Positions 1-12,232 of a DNA stretch of 64,000 nucleotides are shown one piece after another. A model generated the notes under the pieces. The model did not search any database. It was given only the letters and a program-made list of their open reading frames with translations, and had not been told where the DNA came from. Source of the DNA: Polychytrium aggregatum. Lineage: Eukaryota; Chytridiomycota; Chytridiomycetes; Polychytriales. Within the stretch, counting starts at the first letter, position 1. Each line of letters begins with the position of its first letter. The translations under genes and the position numbers were made by a program. The stretch covers positions 806,001 through 870,000 of the forward strand of contig NW_026516207.1 of assembly GCF_025602895.1 (NCBI RefSeq), given 5' to 3'.

Positions 1-3000
1 GACTGCTCCGTTATCGCCGGCATTTGCCCACTCACCTCCGAACTCGACTGCTGCTCAACCCACACCTCCGCCGGTTAGACACAACCGTGACCTTTTACAA
101 CATCGACACCCTCGAGATGATATCCGTCAATGTGATTGCTCCGATCAAGCCCATACTGTCGATCTGTGTCGACAAGTTTATTCAAAGCCCGATGCACTTC
201 ACTGTCGCCAAACGCCGTAGCGCACACTGCCTTCGTCTCGGGGACTCGCTGATGACAGAAAAGGTATCGCTGCGAAGCAGAATCCAGGGCCATGGCAGAG
301 CAGGCCGAGGGAAGCTTGCTGCTGGGCGATGTAACATGTGCGCATATGCTCCCATGCGACCTTGCAGTTGTCGCCGATGGAGAGACAGAGCTGAGGCCCC
401 CCCACTCAGCATGCAGAGCTCCAGTTATTGGCAGACAACGGCAGCGAAAGCACTTTGCTAGTGCACTTCCGTGTGGCACTGACAAGTGTGCCATATGCTC
501 CGTCCCCAACTGCTTTCATAACATCAGGATATCCCCATGTCGGATGGAGCAATTGCGATGGCGCGATACAAAAACCACATATGCGCAGCCGATCAGTCGA
601 GCTACAAGATACTGAATGTCGAGACCAGCCAAGAGTTTCAGCTGTTTCCGTACGACCGGCAGCTCATGAGGCCCATGGTTGTTGCGATTCAGGAGGATGA
701 GTTCCTCCTGGTCATTGGCACACCTCAGCAAACAGGGCTAGGCATGTTCGTCACCGGAAACGGCGATGCCATTCGCGGTGAGTGTCTTGGGCAGTCTCTC
801 AGTTCCTTTGAGTATTTGACCATCGCGAATGCTCTCCTTCTCATTTACTAATCTGCTCGGCGTTCGGCTCGATCAGGAACACTGGAGTGGCCGGCGATGC
901 CGAAATCCGTTGGTAAGAGACTGGCCGTAACTGGTTGCTCCTCGGACGGTACTTTTGCCGAGCCAGCAGTTGCTCCCGGCAGTGTGGTGCGATCATAGTA
1001 TACTCTAACTGTGAGTCGCGGCAACCATCATAGCTTTCCAGTTCCCGTACGTAATTGCCCTCCTCAAGTCCAACGTGATCGAGATTCACAACATCTTCAA
1101 CCAACAGCGTGTGCAGCACATCATGTTCCCACGGAGCATGGAGCTGAAATCCCTGAGCGAGGCCACCTTCAATCTCGAAATCAGCAAAGGCGATCCCAAA
1201 GAAAGCTCGTCGATTCACGTTGTCGCGGCTGGAAAGGACACCATCATTGGACTCAAGATGATGTCGCTCGAGGGCCAGGTGCGAAACATCGAGCTGCTGT
1301 CCTCCCCCCCCTCACCGTCATGGAGTCACTCGTTTCACTACCGCCTGTTACGACTGTATCTGTGGGGAGACTCGACTGCATCAGAGATGAGCAGCGCGTC
1401 GGTAAATGCAACCTGTGCGATTTCGATTGACTAAGTCATGCATCGTGATTGCTGCTTCGTGGGTGTAGATATCCGAACTATTGATACAAAAACAAATCTC
1501 ACGGGCCGTTGCCCTCGGCGAGCAAGTCATCCAGTGGAACCGGCATGACGGATCGGACGCTAAGGTCAGCGCGAAACTGCTGAGACGTTCCCTCACAACC
1601 AAGCGGGACTCACATCATGGACGAACTTGGGATGGAGTTTGCTGCTGGAGTACTCATCCCAGTTTTGCTGTCTGCATTGCTGACCACAGAAACGAAAGCT
1701 TAAAAGCCTCTATGAACGGGGCGGGCTGGTGTACTTCAAAGACACTCTGTTTGACGACGCCATGACCCTGTTCCAGAAGGGAGACCTCGATCCGGCCTAT
1801 CTCATCAGCTTGTTTCCCGAGCTGCAGCCCAGCAAAGCTTACGAGCGGCAAACTTCAAGCGCATCCATCGATAGCGCAGGCGTTGAGCTGGAGGCGCTCT
1901 CATCAATCGAGGAGCTTGGTAGGCGTTCAGTAGTTTTTGGATGCAACCACTGTCGTGGTTTAGCAATCGCCTCCGCGACGCATTGGGGAGGGAACCATTG
2001 TTTTCCTGTGTTGTAAAGAGCTTCAGTCCTCTGCCGGAGTGAATCGTGCATAGCCGGGCTTTGTTGCGCTATATGCATCGCCCTGACGATCCCTGTCGCG
2101 CGGACAGTATCTTACAATCTACAGCACAGCTATCCTGATGCTGAGGAAGACGTCAAGGAGTCATATAGAGCGGTACTGCGAACGTCCGCCAAAGTAAGCA
2201 GATGTGGATGTGGATGTGGATGCATCCGACCTGGACTCATGCGAACACAGAGTTTGCCACATGTATATGTGGCTATAGCAAGCCGCCCCGCTGATGGACA
2301 CCACCTGATTGAGTGTCTTCTCGCTCTAGGAAATGCTGAAGAAGTATCTTGTACACTACCGCGAGCTGCACGGCGGACGAGAGGTGAGTGGCCACATTGT
2401 CCACGACCATTGGAGAAGTCCATGTGATCGACGCGGCGAGCCCCTGGTAACCAAACGCATCCCCCTTGGTCAGGATATCGATTCGTCGATCCTCAAGATC
2501 TACGCAGAGATGGATCGCGACGCCCTCTACGATTTCTTGAACGGCGAGAACGTTTGCGCTCTCGAAGAGTGCGAGCAGTTCCTACTGGAAAGAAAGGTAG
2601 TCATCAGTTGCCTGTGCGCTTCCGCCATCCCGACTTTGATTGTACAATCAACATTGATCGACGCTAACATCCTCGATAATGCCGCTCGGCGCCAATTCGA
2701 ACAATAGCTATTTTACGGAGTCGGCCTTCTCTTCAAATCCCGGCACATCCCGGCTCGGGCTCTGGAAACATGGAAAAAGTGTGTCCGCTTACGATCGCAC
2801 AGTCAGATTTGTTGGATATGAAACATTTCCTGGAGCGATGGCATTCTAACACATGTCCCGCTCATACAAATCTAGGATCTACACAAAGGAGTTTATTGAT
2901 CCGGACGCCAGAGGCGGCTTGGTCGAAATAATGGACTACATCCTCGAGCTCGACGACAAGGAGCTGGCGTGGGAGTACACACAATGGATTCTGAAACAAG

Positions 3001-5036
3001 ACTCGGCCCTGGGTGTTCAGGTAACGTTCACCCCGACAACTCTGGCTCCTGCCATGGCCTTGGCTTCATCCAGCTCCACGAATCAGACCGACTGTACAGC
3101 CAGTTACCCTTAACCCTCGGTCTCTCGACTGTGCCTGCGCTGGCAAGTGCTGGTTTGCAACCCTTGTGGCAAACGGTTAACGTTGTGAAACGCCCACAGA
3201 TATTCACGAGCAAGAAGGCCAAGGTCGCCCAGTTTGAGCCCAGCCAAGTACTTGACCATCTGCGTCCATTCGGTGTCGATGCTGTGCGGGCCTATCTGGA
3301 ACACGCAATCAATATCGAGCGGCGACAGGTGCGCATCGATTTCGACAGTCGATTTGCAGCCGCTGGAGCAGTGCGTGCAGACCAGCCCATCGCGTCTGAT
3401 GCAGTCACCAGACATTCAATTGTAAGTGTGTGGCCATGCCAACTTGATCCGGCCGGCAGCTGACCACATGAGTTTGGGTTGCTTCCCTCCGCATGGCCCC
3501 GATTCGACAGACACCCGCAATCCACACCGAACTGGCAGAGATCTATCTGGACAACACTCTCCTCTATCTTACCGCGGATGCAATTGAGCAGCATAGTATG
3601 TGCCAACGAAGGGCGAGTTGCCCACAAGATTCCCTCGCTCAGTGATCGGTGCTGCTTTGGGGCCATGTTCGCTTTCCAGTGACTGTGAAGCGATGTGGCT
3701 TGGCTCGCTCGTCCAGTCATCAGACGATAACGGGGCACTAATCCAGATTTGCTCTTTAGGAAGTCGATACTGGACGCTCTCGCCGCGCGGGTCATTCCTG
3801 AGCTTCCTGGCCAGCCAAAACGACTCTCTCGCGCGTGCTCGCCACAAGCTGATCTTGTTTCTGACTCAGTCCTCAAGCTACGACGCTCAGCATATCAAGG
3901 ATCGTGTTGAAAAGTCATGCATCGGGCTCTTTGCCGAGCGTGCGGTGTTGCACTCGAAGGTGAGTGGCCAGGGTCGCGCGTGTGTTGTTAAGTCAAGCGG
4001 ATCAGAACATCCCGTACCGGTCTCAGCGGCTCACAGAGTACCTTTTGTGGTTCTCAGCTCGGAGATCACTCGCACGTTCTGTCCCTCCTGGCCCTGGATC
4101 TCCAAGACTTTCACAGCGCCGAGCAATACTGCTCCAGCCAAACGCTCGGAGAACACCCGCAACCGACCCTGTCCGAAACTGAGGGCCGATCCAGTATCGC
4201 CATCACACATGAACTTAACATGACCGATGCGGATCGGATGCGAAGGAAGCTGACCATGATGCTGATCGAGCTGTATCTGCATTCGGAACAGCCGGACTAC
4301 TTTTCAAAGGAAATCCTCCGACTAGTCAACACGCACTGGCCCAGTTTGGACAGCGTCCAGGTGGGAAGCGCTGTTCGAGTGGCTGCATTCGACTGCGATA
4401 CGTAAGAGTGACAGCGTTACTTGCTTTGTCTCGACCTGTGCTGACGAGCCCGCTTGATGGCCACAGATCCTCAGTGTTCTGCCGGGCCATTGGTCACTCG
4501 CTGCGGTGAGCGGGTTTTTGGAGGCGTCGATTCGGAAGAGCCTCAACGACTGTCGTGAGGGACAAGTGATCAAGTCCATCAGCAAGATTGAGAACTACCA
4601 GGTAAAGGGACATGGAGTGGAGAGCGCTTGCCCCGACAGTGTCGACACGTTTGTTCGATGCCTCCGTCACGGAGGACTTCTCGTCTCACACTTCACTTTG
4701 CATCATCCGTTCTGTTCCATTCCCACACCATCCATGTCGCTTCAACTTACCCGCCGCCCCTGCTGCCTTGGTCATGATTTTTCACGGCTCCAGGTGAATC
4801 AGGAGTGGTCCAACTTTCAAAGTGATTCGCATGCAGTTCACATCACCTCCGACCGGCCATGTACCGAGTGCACCCGCCCCTTCAACGAGCCACACTGCAT
4901 ATACTATCCCCCAGTCGACACCGGATCCCAAAGCCCAAACAAGCCGCTCCTGGATGTCGTTCACCTGCAGTGCCGGTCTCGGAAAGAGAGCTCGCCTCCG
5001 TGGAACGAGTGGAAAGGCAAATCTAGAGATGCATAG
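1..5036 (+). CDS. VPS3: Vps3/TGFBRAP1-like CORVET tethering subunit (5' partial)
   Basis: The 3' part of a multi-exon gene whose start lies before the window. CORVET tethers early endosomes through Rab5, and this subunit carries a beta-propeller CNH domain followed by an alpha-solenoid. Visible pieces in order are the end of a CNH domain (VTFYNIDTLEM near 90, AKRRS near 210, EFLLVIGTPQQTGLGMF near 700, FPYVIALL then IEIHNIFNQQRVQ near 1050), the helical stretch LVYFKDTLFDDAMTLFQKGDLD (about 1730-1800), ILKIYAEMDRDALYDFLNGEN (near 2490), ELAWEYTQWILKQD (near 2960), and a C-terminal zinc-binding tail with CTEC near 4870 and a later H..C pair. The order and wording fit TGFBRAP1/Vps3 better than Vps39, for example GLGMF in the propeller and the W-ILK then GVQ step. 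Exons are separated by short GT-AG introns. The last exon runs to a TAG at 5036. Vps39/Vam6 is the main alternative. It converges on the transporter gene that follows. Confidence 0.85.
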
Positions 5037-5340
5037 AGCCATCCAGTGCCGCCAGAATCCTGTCCTTGAAAATCCACCGTCTGAACGTGCGGAGCTTCTA
5101 CAGCGTATCCATTTTTGAAACGAGACACCCTGTTTTGAGCCAGGACCGTTGTTTTTTGCCGGGACCCGAATACACCCGCCCGTGGGACGGCTTCGTCTGA
5201 GCCAGCTCGCCGATCCGGCATCAGCACCTGCCGCAGGTCGCATCAACGTGCGTTATCTGCATGAATGGCTTCACACACTGTATTCCGAGCCTTGCAGTCC
5301 CATCGACGCTTGAGAGCTCGGATCAGCTCGGGATATGCGA
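5037..5340. other. Short intergenic region between convergent genes
   Basis: About 300 bp between the 3' ends of the Vps3-like gene (+) and the nucleoside transporter (-). It should hold both 3' untranslated regions. I see no further gene or distinct repeat. Confidence 0.5.
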
Positions 5341-7627
5341 TCAAGAGAAAAACGGGTTGCAGCCACACAGGAGGCCATGGACCAAAAACGAGCTCGCCGA
5401 GCCGACGGCAAGCCCGGTCGTCAGCGAGAACACCATCATATCGCCGACTTTTTGACGGTAAAAGATCGTGGCGAGGTCGTCGGCGTCATCGTGAACGACA
5501 ATCTCTGCGACGTCGGATTCGTTGGCCGCTTCGCCGTGGGTATACACAGATCCGGAGGGCTCGTTGGATGGTGCGTCAGAGTGCACCCGGATGAGAGTCG
5601 GGGCAACCATCATGAGCAGCGTTGCGAGGGCACCTCCGGAGAGAGCCAGGATAAAGAGGATGATGAGATAGCCGCCGTCGCCGAACAGGAGGGGAAAGAC
5701 ACGAGCCCGCGGCAGTCCCGTCAGAGGATCGATAAACCGGGTGTTGCAGCAAAATATCAGCACCAGGATGAGGATGCGGCTCAAGGCAGTCCACTTGAGG
5801 GCCCGAACCGACCGGATCTGGAAGAGTGCGATCCCGGGCAGAGACTTGCCGATCCAATCCCCGACGGTGAAAACCAGAAAGTGGAGGGCGATGAGTGCAT
5901 CGGGCGATCCTGCCGCATCGGCATGACCAACCGAAACGATCAGCGTCGTAATGGACGGGAACACGGCCAGAGTCAAGACAAACGTCAAGAACAGCGACAG
6001 CACAGGGATACGGATTTGGCGATAAACCAAGAGGTTGGCCTGGCTTCCGGTGGGGTGTAGAGCATCATCATCGGTTTGCAGAGATGCGAGCATCGGAAGG
6101 GACTCGGTGCTGCCCTGGATCGATGGATCAAGCCCGGAAGCCTCGGTCGTCGGCACCGGCATGAAGTGGTGGGCTTGTGCAGACTTGGCGAAGAGTTCAT
6201 AGCCGTAAGCGGCGAGAGATGCTAGGCCAGTGACCACCGCGAAGAGAAAGTATCTCACGATCGGACCCGGCTCCGAGGGCTCGTCAGGACCACGGGACTT
6301 GATAAGCATCATCTGGATAACGGAGAACAGGATTCCCGAGAAACCTGTTGTGAAGCATGGAGCACGAAGCGATCGCAGGTGATGGTCAGCACATCTGGGT
6401 GGCATCATGCCGGCTCGGCTGCTTCAACGGCAACACGAACAAACCAGACTTGACACCGGGAACAGTACCTTGACCCGACACCACGGCCTGGGTGAAAATG
6501 CCCTCGACATTGGCCACGATGGCAAAAACGCTGGACATTAGCGCTGAGGCGACGCCCGAGAGGGCCACCATCGCCAGCGTGATGCCAAAGTAGGTTTGAG
6601 CCGACAGCGACGACGGAACCATCAGCGCAGCCACCAGGAAGAGAGCGGTGTTGAGAGCGCCGCCGCCAAAGATACGCAGATTGATGGCAACCTGGGAAAG
6701 GTAGGGATTGTCGGGCAGATGAGATATCCGAACGTAGAGATTCAGGACGACAAGCGAGTCGCTTGCTAGTTGCACATGAGAGCTCGGCCGGTACCTCAGA
6801 AGTGGTCTTGAGCGAAAGGATCAGTCTGGAAGAAAGGCATAGCAGGTCAACCGGCTGGGAATCAGAGCCAAAGCGAATGAGCTTGAACAAAGATTGCGAG
6901 AATGATGGATAGATACCCTGGCGGACCCACAAGGATAGCAGCGAGTTGATCGAGAGGAGCTGGTTAACTCGGGCTGGTTGAGTGTTCGGCGACGTACTCT
7001 GCCCGGCCTTGCACATCATGATGGGTCGCGGTCAGGTATAGAGAGCTGCTCGACTATCGATCCATGCATACGCACCGAGTGTCCCGAGATTCGCGACCAT
7101 GAACGCCAGCGAGAAATAGGACTGGAAGCTGTTCTCGATCGATGTTCCTGATGTGTCGAGCAGCGGCGTCGTTGCGGAAGTGTCAGATATCATGTCCATG
7201 CCATGTATCTGTTGCCATTTATCTGTTGCCATTTATCTGGTGCCAGAGCACACGACGGTCTAAGCGAGCCAGCGACAGCAGCAGCAGCGCAGATGGGATC
7301 GGTAACAAGCTGCTTACCTTGGAAGCGCTGCATGAAGTACAGGGCAGCGTTGATCCAGGCGTTCCAGCCACTGAGGACCGTGATCGCGAACGACTGTTTA
7401 ACGTTCATGCAGGTTCGGTGCAGCGACATCGTGAGACGGGAAGGATGCAGAGCAAAGGCGGGTAGGATGGCCATCGGGTGTCGGGACAATACCGACCTCA
7501 GACTCACGACTCCAAGCAGGAAGAAGGTAGCCCACATGCGAAAAGCCTGCCACTGCTCTCGAGTTGCAAGCGGTTCGCGGGACGTGCGTTGGAGGGACTC
7601 GCGGGGCTCCTGTGGCTCCGACGGCAT
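5341..7627 (-). CDS. Equilibrative nucleoside transporter (ENT/SLC29 family)
   Basis: A multi-pass membrane protein expected to move nucleosides down their gradient across the plasma or vacuolar membrane. Read on the minus strand, it starts at an ATG at 7627 (MPSEPQEPRESL). The first transmembrane segment FFLLGVVSLS joins GWNAWINAALYF across an intron, the family's LGxGTLLPWN signature region. Then come FQSYFSLAFMVANLGTL, a helix-rich exon with AINLRIFGGGALN, and GIFTQAVVSGQG, which matches the ENT motif before a splice to GILFSVIQMM. After a hydrophilic loop (residues STESLPMLASL nearby) come TLAVFPSITTLIVSVG, VGDWIGKSLPG, LILVLIFCCNTRF, YLIILFILALSGG and a last segment SLTTGLAVGSASSFLV, ending at a TGA at 5341. 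About 11 helices are expected. The exon join between about 6780 and 7060 could not be settled. The gene shares an upstream region with the divergent FPGS gene. Confidence 0.88.
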
Positions 7628-8033
7628 GGTGTTGGGCGGTGAAGGCCGAGATTGATGGCCAGGGTTGATGGCCGAGGCTGATGGCCAGGGTTGATGGAGG
7701 AAAGAGCCTGGCCCGCGCAAGGGCCATGACCCCGCGGCGACATTGGTCGTTCCGGGACCATGTCCGGACGAACGACATTGGCCATGCGCTGCTTCGCCGG
7801 TTGTTATCGACAACGTCGCTCTGTCTCATTCGCAGATGCCGCTGCTCTGCTCCATTGGTGCCCTCGTCGTCTCGCTGTTGCCGACTCGGCCCTCTGATGC
7901 ACATGCCCGCTCCCGGCAACAAAGCCCGCGCCTCACCCCCAAAGATCGGTCCTGCTGCTTGCAAATCGCTTTCCCCCCCGCCTCGCTTATCGCCTCTATC
8001 TCGCCCGCTCTGCTGCTCGCTGCGACCGGCTGA
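7628..8033. promoter_or_regulatory. Divergent intergenic region between ENT and FPGS genes
   Basis: About 400 bp separates the start codons of two divergent genes, so it should hold both promoters. Near 7655-7700 there is a short imperfect direct repeat built on GATGGCCAGGGTTGATGG. The FPGS side is C/T-rich just before the start. No TATA element is evident. Confidence 0.4.
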
Positions 8034-10679
8034 ATGCCTCTGCCGCGCCTTGGCCCGATCCGTTTCTATCGTCTGCCCGTCGCTTCTGCCATCCGCCTGG
8101 CGGTACAACGATCCATGTCCTCGCGATCCTATGCCGTATGTCGACCGCCGCAAGGCCGAGTATTGGGCGGGATCACTCCCTCTCCATGTCCAACTTCGGC
8201 TTGGCCATCTCTAACTCAACGACCGATTGCCTGTGACTCGACGACCTTACCCCTAGGATGCTGTCAACAGGCTTAACAACCTGCAGAGCAATGCCGCCAC
8301 ACTCGAAGCCATCCGCAAGGCCGGCAACTCGCTCAATCTCAGAAACATCCCGGAAATGACCGAGTTTCTGGAACGGATCGGCCACAAGGTCGTTCATCTC
8401 TGGCGTCTCGTGCGGCTAGATCCAGCGGTGTGCGGACTGGAGTCGGCGATCGGATGCCGACCGATGCACTGCGTTCCTGCGCTCCTGCTTCGGCCACACG
8501 CTGATTGCTTCACCTTCCAGTTTGTAACAATGACACCACCGTCTTTGCGGCCGCTGCATTTCGTCACCACTGCAGGTCCCGGAACTCAACAAACTGAATG
8601 TCATCCACATTGCCGGCACGAAGGGAAAGGGCTCCACCTCGGCCTTCTGCGAGTCCATCATGAGAGGAGTGGCTGTTGTCGAGGATGGCAGCGAGAAGCC
8701 TCTCAAGACAGGTGGGATCGCGTGTGGCTACTGGGCCTGCTGTCCTGGCGAGCGGTCTTGCCAGATCCTGAGGACTGAGTGCAAGCTTACTGGCGGTACC
8801 GCCTAGCTTCAAGGCCCAACAGGTTGGCCTCGTCCAGGATACTGACGCAGCGCCTCGTGCCCATGCCCAGGTCTCTATACCTCACCCCACCTGCTTGCCG
8901 TTCGCGAGCGCATCCGAATCAACGGCGTTCCCATATCAGAGGCGCAGTTCACCAAGTACTTTTTCCAAGTCTGGGATGCCCTTGAAGCAACCAAGGCAAG
9001 TCAGCCGTGCCCGTGCCTCGAACCAACTCGTGCACTTCTCGCAGCCTCAGTCGTGCTCTCGGGGTAGCCGATGCAGCACCCGACGGCGCGGCGAGTGCGA
9101 TGGTCTGTCTGTGATGCCATCGCCATCGTCCTGCATACTGATGAGCCACCCGGACAAGCAGGAACAGATCACGCCGGGCTACCCGCAAGTCCCTGTGTAC
9201 TTCCGCTGCCTGACTCTTTTGGCATTCCATGTCTTCCTCTCCGAGGGCGTCGATGTGTGTGTATTGGAGGTGGGAATCGGCGGCAAGTACGACGCTACCA
9301 ACCTGATCGAGAGGCCTGTCGTCTGCGGCATCACCTCCCTGGGCATGGATCACGTCCCGCTCCTCGGAACGACTATCGGCGAGATTGCCTGGAACAAGGC
9401 CGGCATCATCAAGGTAACGACGGGCTTCTGTGCAGGGTACATCGCAAACAGCCGATGTGCCCCCAACGCTTTAATCAGTGCATCGACGGCGGCTCTATTG
9501 ACCTCTGCTTGATCGACCGCCAGCCTGGGGTACCCGTCTACTCGGTCAATCAGCCCAAAGAAGCGCTGGAGACCATCGAGTCGGTCAGCAAGGAAAACAA
9601 CGGCGGCAATCTCGACCCGAAGCTGTGCTCCATTCTCCCGCTGTCCAGCATCGATCGCTTCTCGAAGATCAAGCTTGGACTGGCCGGCGAGCACCAAAAG
9701 ATCAACGCCTCGCTGGCTGTGGCACTCTGCCGACGATGGATCCAGGAAATGCAGGCTTCTGGCCGCATGCAGTTCCCGCTGCCATACCAGCGAGTGAACG
9801 AAGACGACAGCGTCTTTGACGCAGGGCTAGAGCTAGCTCGCTGGCCTGGACGTGCTCAGACATTTGTGTCGGCCAAGGCTCCGGGCGTGCAGTGGTACCT
9901 CGACGGAGCGCACACCAACGAGAGTCTGAGTGTATGCGCCGACTGGTTCAAGCAGATCGCTGGCAGCAATGTCCAGGGTAGCAAGTAAGTGAGAGTTGCC
10001 ATCATCCGGTCTCCGGATAACCGCACTCTGCTCCGCTGGTGTGGGTGTGGGGCGGGCCTCTCGAGCGCCGGGCTGACTGCATAATCTTGGCCAGCCCCCA
10101 CAAGAACATCCTGATCTTCAACTGCACCAACGGACGCGAGGGCCTGAACTTGCTCAAGCCGCTCGCCGAGCTCGTCACCAGCGGCCGGATCCAGTTCTCT
10201 CGGGTCATCTTCTCCACCAATGATGCCTTCAAGCCCGGCTCGAACAGACTGAGTAAGTGCGCGAGACTGGCGCCCTAACGGCGGATATTTGTCGCTGGCG
10301 CACTTTGGCTTTCTGCCCGATTCGATGCGGCTCCTGCCTCGGTTGTATGCGATTCGCACCAGCATTGTCGACTCATATCCATCGTGCCATGCCGTGCCGT
10401 GCTCTCGCAGATGTCGACCAGATCAACAACACCGTGGTTCGAGACGCCGCCCTTGGCGCTCAGAAGAAACTCATCCAGGACTACAAGACTTTGGTGGGCA
10501 GCGATCTCGCAGACGAGAGCAGTCTGACCGTGTCTGCGTCATTCGAGGAGGCAGTCGACCAGGTCCTCGAGTTCCAGCGCACAGCCGCTGCAGCCGACGA
10601 CAGCATCCGGGTTCTGGTTACCGGAAGTCTGCACCTGATTGGCGCTTGTCTGTCGGCGCTGGAGGCCGAGGTGCAGTAG
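8034..10679 (+). CDS. FPGS: Folylpolyglutamate synthase (FPGS/Met7), possible dual-localised
   Basis: Adds gamma-linked glutamates to tetrahydrofolates, retaining folates in cytosol and mitochondria. Exons are 8034-8135, 8257-8388, 8576-8711, 8871-8995, 9162-9413, 9524-9984, 10095-10252 and 10411-10679. They sum to 545 codons including the stop. Key motifs are the ATP loop GTKGKGST, the substrate loop YTSPHL followed by RERIRING, the DVCVLEVGIGGKYDATN box, the GMDHVPLLG segment, the C-domain sequence WYLDGAHTNES, and LVTGSLHLIG at the end. Two in-frame ATGs precede the conserved AVNRLN start. The first (8034), just after an in-frame TGA, gives an Arg-rich, acid-free leader (MPLPRLGPIRFYRLP). 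The second (8115) gives MSSRSYADAVNRLN. This is the same layout as human FPGS, where the two starts make mitochondrial and cytosolic forms. An extra loop of about 13 residues lies between SIMR and LKTG. The intron at 8996 begins GCAAGT, a GC-AG intron. Confidence 0.95.
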
Positions 10680-11724
10680 CAGCAGAGGGAGCGATGTCGT
10701 CTTTCTTCCGCACGAGCGATACTTGCTCCAATATAGTGTTGGGTGAAACGAAAAGGTTCGCCCCAAGCTGTCTGCACGCGATGGATAGCTAGCCCCCGCA
10801 CATCTGCAAAAAGCCCACTCGCCGCTGCTCCCTCCAACCGCTGAGGCATCGAATCCCTTCCACCGCGTAGCCCCGTTTGCATCAACTCATGCTGCCTGTC
10901 GTCTCATCTGTACATCATACGCCGACAACTCGCCCCGCCGCTCACTTTGCTTCGTGTATCGCTCTGCAGCGAGTGCATCCCTGTGTCAGCCAACGCAAAA
11001 CGATGGATTAGGACGGCAGTCGCCACGATGGGAGGAGGTTTGTCGCTAAGCGCACGGTGGTCGGCTCATCCAAAAATTGCTATCGTCAACATGAGTTCCG
11101 AAGTCTAACATATCATAAAACACTCATCGCCGCCTTGGCAAAAGTTATCGGTCGCGAAAGGCTCTCTTGCTTGATGCTTACCTCGCGTGGTCAGGAGGAT
11201 CGTACACATCCATCGCATGCGACATCTTGGGCCAAGCACACGGAGGCAGCGCCGTCCGATTCGAAACAGCTCGCCAAATGCGGCAGTGGCTGGTGTGCGT
11301 ATCAGAGAAACTCCCACGCTCTCCCGAGCCCAAACGATCGGCAACAGCGTCGGCGCGCCTCGAGCAGAGAAATATGTCTTCCTTGGGTGATGTTCCAAAA
11401 CGACGCTATTATCGAGTAATGAAACGACCTTTGAGAAAGACTTTCGTTTGTCTTGGCATGATCTTTTGACGTCCGGCGGCACCCGGGCGCCCCAGACGTA
11501 TCTGCTGGCCCTCGCCGCAAGACGCTTCGAAGCAGCCTTTGCGTCAGAGAACCAAAGGAAGATCGCGCCGCTCGACCAAGATATACCCGCTGGGAACAGC
11601 GTGGCGCAGTGATCAGCACGCCACACACGTGTGTGATCGGCGGCCGATTGGCTGCGTCGCGGGCCAATCGCGTGCGCGAGCCGGTGGCCATTGTGTGTGT
11701 GCTGGTGCAAGCTGTGTGGTTGCG
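10680..11724. other. Intergenic region, no gene recognised
   Basis: About 1 kb after FPGS. Open frames on both strands here are short or overlap each other, and show no family motif. It may contain more decayed element sequence upstream of the Fanzor relic, but I cannot identify coding motifs in it. Confidence 0.35.
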
Positions 11725-12036
11725 GGCGATCCAATAAAAAACGGGACACCCAGGTTTTTGACCATTCATCGAATATTTTGTTACCCAATGTTATCGCGCG
11801 CTGGCCATGACCATTCGCCAGACGGTGTGGAATCGCGACGTCAACGCGGCGCGCAACATGATCACAGTATGCAGGTCGATTGTGGAGATCGGAGAGCGAC
11901 CGGCGGTCTTCACTCGGAGGCTGCCAAAGTGATTTGATTGTATTACTTATGGCTTTGCTTGACGCAAGCACCTCACATACTACATGTTCATGGAAACGGC
12001 TATATTGTCCCGTTTTTTTCTGAATAAAGTGTACAC
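11725..12036 (+). mobile_element. Fanzor (eukaryotic TnpB) C-terminal relic, copy 1
   Basis: A short decayed piece of a Fanzor-type RNA-guided nuclease gene. The frame ending at the TGA at 11930 reads TVWNRDVNAARNM followed by ERPAVFTRRLPK. RDxNAARN is the last RuvC motif of TnpB/Fanzor proteins, and a G-x-RP-x-F tail is usual in eukaryotic copies. Upstream, GDPIKNGT is in a different frame, so at least one frameshift separates the pieces. The segment is repeated with many differences, in the opposite orientation, at 60446-60745. A motif AAAAACGGGACA at about 11736 recurs inverted as TGTCCCGTTTTT at 12006-12017. Most of the nuclease (N-terminus, first RuvC motifs) is absent. The family assignment rests on motif recall, not a search. 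Confidence 0.65.
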
Positions 12037-12232
12037 TCCGCCCGCGATATCGAGATGATCGGGTCGAACGAGCCACTTGGCCTCCAGGCACCATGAATGC
12101 ACTAGGTCATGGAGGACGAATGAATGGATGTGTATTCGGGGCCCAGAGAAGCAACTGCCCTGGCTCAAACAGGGCGCTTCGCTTCGTTTTGGACAAGCCT
12201 TGTATTCGTGACAGCAGCCCGTTCCCACAGTA

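Noticed and set aside
5335-6060. 241-codon plus-strand frame
   Set aside because: Antisense to the nucleoside transporter, whose membrane segments are clear on the other strand.
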